Below are positions 45,325 to 54,834 of a DNA stretch of 64,000 nt, in pieces. The translations under genes and the position numbers were made by a program. How positions within the stretch are numbered: position 1 is the first letter of the stretch; every line of letters starts with the position of its first letter. The stretch is from Deuterostichococcus epilithicus (taxonomy: Eukaryota > Chlorophyta > Trebouxiophyceae > Prasiolales > Stichococcaceae). The stretch lies in the NCBI GenBank assembly GCA_033439295.1, contig JAVTLE010000007.1, forward strand, positions 1,674,001 to 1,738,000. Direction: 5' to 3'. A model generated the notes under the pieces. That model worked only from the letters and a program-made list of their open reading frames with translations. It was not told the DNA's origin and searched no databases.

Positions 45325-48300
45325 CAACGTGCCGGCGGCGCTGCCGCAGCAGCCGCAGCAGGACGGCAATCAGCAGCTGGCCATGAACCCCGCGCATGCG
45401 ATGCACCCAGCAGCAGCAGCGCAGGTGTGGCCCAACTCCTGTCGCAGGCCACCTCATCTCATGCTGCAATGTGCGAACGAGGTCAGCAAGTTGGCCCGGC
45501 AGCATGCAACTGCATGCCGCCAGCAAGAGGGTGCAGCGTCGGACAGCCTGGAAGCAATGCTGAGCCGAGCCTCCCCTGCTCAGTGCAAGGCGCGTGCCTG
45601 ATCCGCAGCTCTCTGCTCGCCGCGGAGCTGTTTCGCCACGCTGCCGCAGACCTGTGCCGACATCGCCCTGCCGCGACACCAAACCACCTGTGTTCCTTTC
45701 TCTGTGCAGCAGGCGGCGTTGGCGGCGGGCGGCGCGCCGCGGCGCGAGGTGGACCAGTATGCCGCGCTGTTTGTGGCGCTCATAGGCGAGGGCGACCAGC
45801 CACAGGGCGTTGTGTCCACAAGCGACGGCCGCGTCGTGCGCGCCTTCCACCGCTTCACCCTCGTCGACCAGTCGCGTGAGCGCGCTGCACCCTCTGCTGC
45901 CTCCCTGGCTTCGTGCTTGCCCATCGACGCGCGTTATTCCTGCTCCACACTCGTCGGCCTGAGCGTGCTGGATCCTACTTGGGCCAGCCCCAGCACACCC
46001 CTTGCCACGAACTTGGAACATGCGATGCGTTCAGCGCAACCTGGCCGAGTGCTTAGTCTGGCGAAGAGAGCTCTGCACTGGGACAGCTGCGGCATGTGAG
46101 TCTGCTATTGCATTGACAACTCATTGATTCCTTCTGCGAAGAACTACGATCTGTGTCCTGAAATAAGATTGGCTTCTAATGCGGTGCAATGTTTGCATGC
46201 AGCAGCGGGCGGCCGTGATTTGACCAAGGGCCGCCGGCGCGATCAGGGCGCTGTGAAGATCAGCTGCGCTCGGCAGGTGCGCAGCGTTGGTTGCAGAAGA
46301 AGTTCAACGGACTGCTGATGGCGCATCTGTTTGCATGTTGCATGCGCAATGTATTGGTCCGTCAGCCGGTTGTGGAAGCATCAGAGGGGCCCCAGCATGT
46401 CCCCGCTGCACACATGCTCTACACCGACATACGACCTCTGCCTCAAATTTTGTGGTCTCCAATATTGTATTCATCTGTTGCATCGCAGGACCCGAATGCG
46501 CGCAACTGCCATGGCTACCGCAAGTTTGTGCGGCGCTCCACCCTGGAGAACCCGGCCAATGGGTACCTTCTGAACGACACCATCGTCATCCGGTACACCA
46601 TCGAGCTGGTGGTCTCCTCTGGCGGCGCGCTCACCCGCGCCGGCCAGCCGCTCCCCCGTGCCCCCTCCGTGCAGGTCCGCAGTTCGGGCGTATTGCTGGC
46701 TGCGTGGCCCTATGACGACTTCAAATGTCCTGTTCGTCGCATGTAGGACGTCTTTGTAGCCGTGTGCATCAACATGGTACCGCCTTTCATCGAAACGCCA
46801 TAGTACGGCACCGAGCGTCACGCACCATGTGCCGAGCTTGCAGCTGGTCCCGCACAGGTTCCGCCACCAAACATGGGCAAGGACATGCAGCTGCTGCTGG
46901 AGTCGGGCGTCGGCGCCGACGTCACCTTCAAGGTCGAGGACGAGCTCACGCGCGCGCACCGCATCATCCTACAGGTGTGCAATGGAGCCTGAACAGGACC
47001 TAGGAACCTGTGTTGCACCTTCAAGGCTGCGGCGGGCCTCTGCTGCGTTCCTTCCTCGCGTGCATTGGACGGGCGTGTGCTGGATTGGGTGTTGTCACTG
47101 ACAGGAGGCGGCAGAAGCTGCCACCACAGTCAGATGCACATGACCCGCCCAGCTTCACCTCATATGCATTACATCCCGCGCCTGCCCCCGTCATGCCTGC
47201 AGGCAAGGCCGCTGATGTTCAAAGCGCTGCTGGGCATCGGCATGGCTGGCAGGTGCTGCAAGCCCTACATGGCATGGAAGCATTTTTCGCGTCGTGATGC
47301 CATCCGAACCTCACGTCGCCACCTCCGCGCCTGCAGGCGAGGTCGCCAGTGTTCAAGGCGCTGCTGGGCGGCGGCATGCGGGAGGGCAAAGAGGAGGAGG
47401 TGGTCATCCAAGACGTGCGCGCCCCTGTCTTCCGGGCCCTCCTGCAGTTCGCCTACACCGACTCGCTGCCTGAGGTGAGCGCAGCCTATGGCAGCTGCAT
47501 GCTGTACTCGTACAGCAGCTGACGACCAGACTCTCAGGCGCCTCAAAGCGCAGCTGCGTGCTGCAGTGCGTTCCGGTACGATGCTTCCCTGCTCCCCTGC
47601 AACCACCAGCACGTCCATACCGCACGCGCCCTGGGAGCGCCAGCTGTTGATTCATTATCCATGCTGCAGTGACAGAGCTGGGTGTTCAAATCTGAGAGCC
47701 GCAGCCCCGAATGTCGGACCCTGACCCGCGCTGCAGGACTCGGACGGCCTGAACCTGGACGTGGCGATGGCGCAGCACCTGCTGGTGGCGGCGGACCGCT
47801 TCCAGCTCCCCCGTCTGCGTGGCATCTGCGAGCGCCGCCTGTGCGAGACGGTGTGTCGCACACCCTCTTGGCATCCGCCGTCGCCCCTGTCTGCCGGCGG
47901 TGCTGGTGCCGACCGGCAGCACAACCCAACGGGGCTCGCTGCGACCACCTGTGTCCGCTGGAGCACACACGGGGCGCTGGGTCTGCATCGCATCCCTGCA
48001 GAAGGCCAGGAGCCTTCCCTGTGCCGGTGAGCGGAGAGCCGGTCTGAAGTCCAGCTCACGCAGTTTTCACAGGCGCATCTTCTTCCCCATGGCTTGTATC
48101 TGACTTGACGACCCGTGACAACTCGCGCAGGTGGAGGTGGACACGGTGGCGACCACGCTGGCGCTTGGGGAGCAGAACCATGCGGCGGAGCTCAAGCGCG
48201 TGTGCCTGGAGTTCGTGTCCCGCAACCTGGGCAACGTCATGCGGTCGGAGGGCTATCAGCACATGATTCGCTCCTGCCCACAGCTCCAGGTGCGCGTGCA

Positions 48301-48634
48301 GCCACCTGCCCGGCGCCTGTTATGTGCCGGGACTTGCGGCGCGTGGCTGGGCCGGGCTGCCCATGGAGGCGCACGCGCGCAGCCAGCGCCCACTTGCTCA
48401 CTGCAGACGAGGTGTCGCGCCGCAGCGGTGGCCGCGCCCGACCGTCGCTGATCCAGCGCTCTGTTGCCCCGCGCGCAGGCGGAGCTGCTGCATACCATCG
48501 CTGCGGCCAGCGGGGAGCGCGCGACCCGGCCACGCGGATACAGCACCTACGGCCGCCACGAGGGCGGACCCGGCGGCGCGGACCCCCCGGCCGCCGACCA
48601 GGAGGCCCGCCGCGTGCGCCAGCGTCGCGAGTAA
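44219..48634 (+). CDS. MATH-BTB/POZ protein (BPM/SPOP-like), 5' incomplete
   Basis: Expected substrate adaptor for CUL3 ubiquitin ligases: MATH binds the target, BTB binds cullin. The first placed exon ends STSRTVTDTITG (44378) and joins EHEHTIVGYSLVKGIGDGEP and FTVGGHEW, then VLLFYPDGKRSSSSDAMDME. The MATH fold is then interrupted by a Pro/Ala/Gln-rich exon (about 44910-45434, with 14 CAG codons) before resuming at YAALFVALIGEGD, RFTLVDQS, HGYRKFVRRSTLE and NDTIVIRYTIELVVS. BTB follows: MGKDMQLLLESGVGADVTFK, ARSPVFKALLGGG, VFRALLQFAYTDSLPE, DVAMAQHLLVAADRFQLPRL, CERRLCETVEVDTVATTLAL. It ends with a charged tail at 48634. The splice path at 45880-46490 is unsure, and the 5' exon is not found. 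The first placed intron (44379-44542) appears to be GC-AG. A partial copy of a BTB exon lies at 47203-47252. Confidence 0.88.
45281..45322 (+). repeat. (CAG)14 coding microsatellite in MATH-BTB gene
   Basis: Fourteen perfect CAG units encode a Gln tract inside the low-complexity insertion that splits the MATH domain. Confidence 0.9.
47203..47390 (+). repeat. Partial tandem exon duplication in BTB domain
   Basis: The true exon starts at 47337 after CGCCTGCAG (ARSPVFKALLGGGM). A decayed copy of its first 50 bases sits 134 bases upstream at 47203-47252, also after GCCTGCAG, encoding ARPLMFKALLGIGMAG and followed by a donor-like AG/GTGCTG. Including the copy would shift the frame. Confidence 0.85.
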
Positions 48635-49553
48635 GGCGACGCGCCGGCTGTGAGCGCCGGGGTGCAGCTGCGGCTGCGGCTGCGGACTCTGCCGCGCAGC
48701 AACGGCAGGAGCGTGGTGCTACATCTATCTACCCTAATCTGTGAGCATTTGATGACCTTCCCCAGCGGTAGACAAGCGGCGGCGCCGGCCGGGTGGCGGG
48801 CGGGAGTTGCAGTTCGGAGGCCGCCAAAGAGCGGAGCGCAAGCTGGTGATGAGAGTGCTGTGCGAGCCGCAGCGGAGGACTGGGCACGGGCAAGCAATAG
48901 CGGACCATGAAGACGGATCAGGACTTCTTTAGCATTGGCGTCTGGCTGATTGTTGCCATTCACATTCGACAAGCAAGTATCCGCGTCCCGTCACTGTGGC
49001 GGGGACCTAAGCGAGACATTGTGGTTTGTAGCTCCGACAGATCTGGAGCTACCCGCTTCGCCTCTCAGATTCCGAAGAGTCAGTTCCCTTCGTTGCAGCT
49101 CTCAGAAAACCTCTAGCTACTTTTGAGCAGTCTCCAAACCTGTGCAACTTTACCTATCTATATCCTGTAATTGACTGATAGCCGAGGCATCGGCTTGTCG
49201 ATGGCTCTCGCATCGTGGAGAAGAGGGAAAAGGAGAGGAGAAGAGGTGGAAAAACATGACGTAGATAGGCACCAAGTGAGAAGGCATTAGCCCGAAACAC
49301 AGCTCAACCACCAACCCCTGATGCGTAGGCACCAGCAATCATGAAAGCATAGAATCCATCTCAATTGCGCAATGTGCACAAGATCCCAGCAGACCTTTTT
49401 CCGGCCGAGGCGCATCAAACCGTACAACGAGGCGCTGGCAGCGCCAATAATGCAGTGCCGCCAACGTCGCCACCACTGTGGCTGCTGACGTGGCTTGTAG
49501 CCTGTCCGCCAGCCACATTGCATCCCGCCGCCAGGGCCCCGATGAAAATATGC
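48635..49553. other. Convergent 3' interval, MATH-BTB / NRAMP
   Basis: About 920 bases lie between convergent stops. The centre (about 48940-49300) is lower in GC than the genes. No coding pattern, RNA gene or repeat is seen. Confidence 0.5.
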
Positions 49554-52500
49554 TCATCGGCTGCCGTCCCCGGCCAGCAGCGGCGTCTTGGCATTGCCTG
49601 ACGCCACACCCGCATCACCAGGAGCCTCCTTGTGCCGCCGCCGCGACGGTCCAACGATGAGCCACACCACGAAGCCCAGGTACAGCAGTACGCCAGCGAT
49701 CACGCCGGCGATTGCCCAGGGGGTCTCTGTCAGGTTCTGGGCCGCGGCAACGTACACCAGGTACCTGTGGCCAGCCAGCCAACAGCCGCATTGCCACATG
49801 GATGGCTGCTTGTGCGAGGGGTCTGCACATCTAGGGAGTCGGAGCCCATGTGATGCAGCTCCGCTTCAGCGGAGCCCTGGTGCTGGAACGAGGCACGGCA
49901 ACCACATTCTGCTGAGGTTGCCGGGTCTCAGGCTAGAGTGCACTTGGGCGACGCACCCGTTGACGCCGATGATGACGGAGGCGACGACCCAGGCGCCGAC
50001 TCGCGTCGCCAGGGAGTTCACAAAGAAGGGCCCCATGATGCGGCGCGACGATGTGAGCATGATCACCTGCAGCGGCATGGCATGACGCCGCGGTGGATCC
50101 ATCGGAGAGTGGTCAAACAGTTAGCTAATGGCCTCGTCATATCAATACGCCTGCACTGCTGAGTCAAGCAGCCCCCGTGGGCGAGGTCGAGGTGCAGGAT
50201 GGGGGGCGTGTTTCATCCCTCTTCTCCCACAGGACTCATGGAGGGGCCCCACGGCGCCGGAAAGATAGCCAACAGGAGCGGGACGCCACAAAAAAGGTGC
50301 ACCGGGATGACGGCAAAGGGCAGCTGGATGGACTGCAGGATGTTGAGCCACTGATTCAGGACGTCCAGCTTGTTGGGCGAGCGCGCCAGGAGCGCCACCA
50401 GCAGCGTCGGCGCCAGCGCCACAGAGCGCGTCAGCAGGATGCGCTTCCAGGGCGCCACCTGCGTTGCAGCGGCGCCGCGTGCTTTGTGTTTGTGAATCCT
50501 TCAAGGGCCAGCGGTGCTGTGGGGTGCCAAAGCACCAAGCAGGCACGCCAGTCCGACTCTCGTTGGTGTTTCCGCCTGAAGCTGCCCTGCAAGCTCGGAT
50601 AATGCGCCGTTCAGACTCCGACGGCGGCGCCCGAGGAAGCAAGCTCATCTGAAAAGCACCACCAGGAGCGACACACTTGGTGCTGCGAAAGCAGCTCGGG
50701 GCCGCGGAGAAGTGGAGACAGGAGCTGCAGGAGGGACAAGGCACATTGAACCAGGGTAAACAGTGAGATGACAACACCGAGAGAGAACTAGGAGGCACCT
50801 TGAGGTTGAGGTAGCCGCCCATGACGAACTGGCCCGTGTAGGTGCCAGTCATCGTTGATGACTGCCCGGCAGCCAGCAGCCCCAGCGCCCAGATGAAGGC
50901 CTGCACGCCAGGAACGGAGTTGGGCAAGGCTGAGGCACCAGGTGGCACGAAGTCGTGCCCTGAAGGGCGGGTTTCGATGTTGTGCCTGTGCCAACTTGTG
51001 AGATGCCACTGGCAAGAGGCTCTGCCCACGACCAAAAGACTGCGACACAGAAGGCTGGCCCATGCACACTGGCAACTGGAGTGCGAGACTCACCGCAGTG
51101 GTGCCAAAGGTGTTGCCGATGTACTTCCCGGCGTTGGCGAGCCCGATGTCCGAGATGCCCTTGCCGAAAAAGGCCTTGGCGAAGACGGTGACCACGAACA
51201 CGTTGATGAACAGCGACACGAGGAGCGCGAGCGCCGACTCGATGCTGAAGTAGCGCATCGCCTCGCGCTTGCGCGACACGTGCCGCCCCGCAAGGCTCCT
51301 GCATCGCAGCATGACCGCGGGTCCAGCCTGGCAGCAGCAGCCGCGTGGACCGCTGACTCTTCTGGCCTGCTGTCCTTGCTGCTGCAGCAGGTGCATGTGC
51401 GCAGCATGGCAGTCGTAGGACAATTGGGTCCTTTGCAGCTGTCGCTTGCGTTGCTGCCTCCTCTGGCCTGCTCTGTTGCGCCGCTGCAGCAGGTTCGGCA
51501 TGTGTGCGGCCCGGGCTCGGGCTCGCACTAGATGGGGTGCGCCACCCAAGAACTCGGGTCAGGAGGAATGGGTCTCCCTGCGATCGTAGGTGCCATCGTC
51601 ATGCCGCGGGCAGTCGCACCTGCTCTGCACCAGCGCGGAGTGCAGGTACAGGTTGTGGGGCATGATGACAGCGCCAACGATGCCGACCGCCACTGTGACA
51701 TCCGATGCCGGCAGCCGCGGCACCACCAGGCGCCGCAGGATGTGGCTGACCGACGGCGCCGCGTCCCAGAACATGTAGCCGAAGGAGCCGGCCATGACGG
51801 CAATGAGCAGCCCGAAGAAGGCTTCCAGGCGGCGCGCCCCCAGTCGGTCCAGGAACAGGAAGAAGAACGCGTCCACCGCTGTGATCACAACGCCTGCGGA
51901 GCCGGTGGTCCGTCTGCTCAGGCTTGACTGGCGCGCGGCAGGAGGTTGCGTTCAGACGTGATGCCAGACGAAAGGAGTTGCATCTCTCGCTGCGGTGGAC
52001 ACGTGGAACGAATCGCGACACCGTGCGGCTCAGACTGTGCTCGCTGTGCCTGCCGGCGCGGTGCTGGCCTGTTCCTCGCGCCCCTGCATGCGGCTGCTTC
52101 ACTGCTGACAAAGACTGTGCGAAAATGCCAGTGGCCGACAGCAAAGTGCACGCACCTGCCCAGAGCGGGATGTGGCCCAGCGACAGCAGGTTGATGGCAA
52201 TGGCGGAGCCAATGACCTCCTGGATGTCGCTGCCGATGATGGCGATCTCTGCCATGATCCACAGTGCATAACGCGAGAACGCCGGGTATTCTTCCCTGCA
52301 GAAGCAATTACAGTTTGGTTGATGCACGCAAAATCTCGGCAGAAGATGAGCCTTCGCTCGGTCTTGCTAGGGACGCAGCGCCGCTGAAGACCAGCTGCCC
52401 AGGTTGCCGTTGCACAGCCTGCAGCAACTGGCTTAGCATGTGCTGCATGGCCAGTCCCACAGGAAATGCAAGAGAGTTGGAAACATCCAGCCAGCTGCCC

Positions 52501-53128
52501 ACCTGCAGACCTCTGCCAAATGGCGACCGGTAGCCACCCCCAGCTTGGCGGACAGCATCTGCATCGCATACCCCTGCAGCGCCAGCCGTCCGCCGTCAAG
52601 ACAGAGCCTTCCAGGCTCGTCGGTGCATATGCAAGGGGACACAGCAGCGTCCTCTCAGCGCACCGGCGTCGATCGTTCATGCTTGCTGCTTACATCATGG
52701 CGTCAGCTGCGGCGTCCTCACGGCGTGCGCACCATGATGGTGCTCCACAGCAGCACCCACAGGATGGTGTACCCCGTCTGCGCGCCCGCCTGCAGGTCGC
52801 TCTCCAGGTTGCCCGGATCGATGTACGCGATGCTCATGAGGAAGCCAGGGCCGGTGAAGGACCACAGCGCCTTCCAGCTAAACCAGTTTCTAGGCAGCTC
52901 GTCCCCTTGCCAGGCCGGGTCCTCCACGAAGTGTTGCTCCCCATCTGTCGGCGTCCGTCCTGCTTCTCGCAACGTCTCCGGATCCGCGGACACTCCGACA
53001 TCGCTGTTTGTGCCAGGCGCGAGCGGCTCCAGCTCCGAAGAGGGCTCGGCGTCATCGGGGGGCACTTGCAGCACCGAATTTGCTACGAAATCCACCGCTG
53101 ATCTGCCCAACGCAAACAGTCTCGCCAT
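49554..53128 (-). CDS. NRAMP: NRAMP divalent-metal transporter
   Basis: A proton-coupled importer of Fe/Mn and related divalent metals, at plasma membrane or vacuole. ATG 53128 ([14 protein letters not shown]) opens an acidic cytosolic N-terminus, then [20 protein letters not shown] with the metal-binding DPGN of TM1. Canonical GT-AG junctions add [40 protein letters not shown] then [38 protein letters not shown], the second key motif [19 protein letters not shown] (TM6 MPH), [111 protein letters not shown] and a last membrane segment with a short cytosolic tail ending at 49554. All expected segments and both metal-site motifs are present. It faces the metallothionein gene across an 870-base intergenic region. 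Confidence 0.95.
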
Positions 53129-53999
53129 GCGTCCCCAGGCAGGGCACTTTTAGCTCTCTGCAACAGCGTTCATAAACTCAAGTATCGCAAGTATCGCCGC
53201 ATGCCCCTCGAATTTGATGTCTTGGTGAAGTTTATGGTGTAACAAGCTGCTTGCGAACACTTAACAGCTGAACGCCAGGCAGACGAGCGGAGACGAAGCT
53301 GGAGCTGCATGCGACACAAGGCATGCACGTGCGATCTGCAACGGGGGCTGCCATCTCGCCACTTTCTCAGCAACCTTGCCCGGTTACGTGTTCCCAGTGT
53401 GCTCACACGCGAAACCGCACACGCAGCTACCTCTTTGGCGAAGTCCTCGGCTCCTCGCATTTCGGCATTTGCGGTATCGCAGCATTAACTGCGCAACAAA
53501 TCATAACTTTTCAACAGGTGTGTTGCATTTGGCTCTCTTAGCTGCCTGTTGCTGTCGTTCCGCGCGGCTGTTGGGGGTGGTGGGCGATTCAGAAAGTGGG
53601 GGGCGCCCCACTGTCAGCGAGACTGAGCTGTCTGTCTGCTTACAACGTTCCTGGACTGCAACAGCCCGGGGATGTTCCGCAGCAGTGTAGCTGCAGCTTG
53701 CGGTCCCACCAGGCTCACCCGTCTCTGGATGGCCCTAGAATCTGCCTGCCACACCGCCTGTTATAGCCGACTTGGGGCAGTACGCTGGTCACAGGATCTT
53801 GGGTTGCTGCTTGCTGAAGACAGGACCCTTTCAGCAACTCCTGTGCCTTCACGAAGGACTGACAAGCAGGGTCTTAGGGACCACACTGCCCCTTTGACGC
53901 AGTCGTTTGACGCAGTCCTGCGGCGTTAAACAACGGCAAAGCGCCAACCTGATGTTGCGGTGTTGCTGACTGGCTGCGCTTTGTTGCTGTGCAGAGACC
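53129..53999. promoter_or_regulatory. Divergent promoter, NRAMP (-) / metallothionein (+)
   Basis: About 870 bases lie between divergent ATGs. It is lower in GC around 53160-53530 and holds no convincing coding exon. A single GTAC core (the motif bound by algal copper regulator CRR1) occurs near 53779, but one copy is not significant. Shared metal-responsive control is an inference from gene content. Confidence 0.5.
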
Positions 54000-54524
54000 A
54001 TGGGTTGCCCAGCATGCGGCGACGCCTGCCAGTGCCCGGCGGGCGAGTGAGTGGTGTCGACTGACGCTCCCCTGCAGTGCTGAAATATGCCTGAGTGATG
54101 GAGGTCCATGCTTGCCAACATCCGCCTTGATTTCATCCAGAAGACTGAACGGTGTTGCAGGTGCAAGTGCAACCCATCGGAGTGCACCTCAAAGCAGTCC
54201 TGCGGCAAGGCAAACTGCGGGTCAGTCACAAGTCCATATTGCATCATTGTGGATTTTCATGCTATCGCAGCACTGGCATGACGCCTTGCGCTGCTGTCCT
54301 CTGCATGATCATGTACTCACACTATTCATGTGTCTGATGCGCAGCTGCGGGGACAACTGCAATTGCGGTATGTTGCATCTGGCTGCATGTTACTCACTTG
54401 CTTGCATGTGTGCATGTGCATATCATATTATTGGCTGAAGGCGGCGCCCCTCTTTATCCTAGATTTATCCACCTGCTGTGCCGCAGGCGCCAAATGCACG
54501 TGCGGCAAGTGTCCTAGCAACTGA
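54000..54524 (+). CDS. MT: Metallothionein, four mini-exons
   Basis: A small cytosolic Cys-rich protein that chelates Cu/Zn/Cd-type ions. Exons 54000-54046 (MGCPACGDACQCPAG), 54161-54220 (CKCNPSECTSKQSCGKANC), 54345-54367 (CGDNCNC) and 54487-54524 (AKCTCGKCPSN, TGA 54522-54524) join through introns GTGAGT..TTGCAG, GTCAGT..GCGCAG and GTATGT..CCGCAG. Phases 2, 2 and 1 match at every junction. The product has about 55 residues, 15 of them Cys, in C-x-C, C-x2-C and C-x3-C spacings with no aromatic residue, the classic metallothionein composition. Each exon boundary splits a Glu or Gly codon. Exons of 47, 60, 23 and 38 bases are too short for ORF detection. The gene is divergent from NRAMP and convergent with the next gene. 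The Cys pattern is very unlikely by chance; the exact subclass is open. Confidence 0.85.
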
Positions 54525-54834
54525 GCTTGCATCAGAGAGGAAAGTTAGCCGGGTGACAACGCTGAGAATGCGAGAGCAAGCGCAGACATCTCCAAGAAGC
54601 CCGTCCCGTCGCCACGACACATCAGCAGCTTGTTTTGGGACATGAGACTATCAGCTAAATCCTTCAGCCGCCTGAGAATTTGATTCACACTTGGCATCAG
54701 AACGGAGCTTCCAGCCGGTGGTGTTGCAGCTTGTACGTTGACCGTTGACCAAGGTACTACCCTGTGAAACAATGAGTTGTACAAGTACCTGAGATCCACA
54801 ATACCTAGACCACTCCGTTCTACGTATTGGGTAC

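Noticed and set aside
44807-46021. Minus-strand ORF of 404 codons, Leu/Arg-rich
   Set aside because: Antisense of the CAG/CCG-rich MATH-BTB insertion; poly-Leu comes from reading CAG repeats backward.
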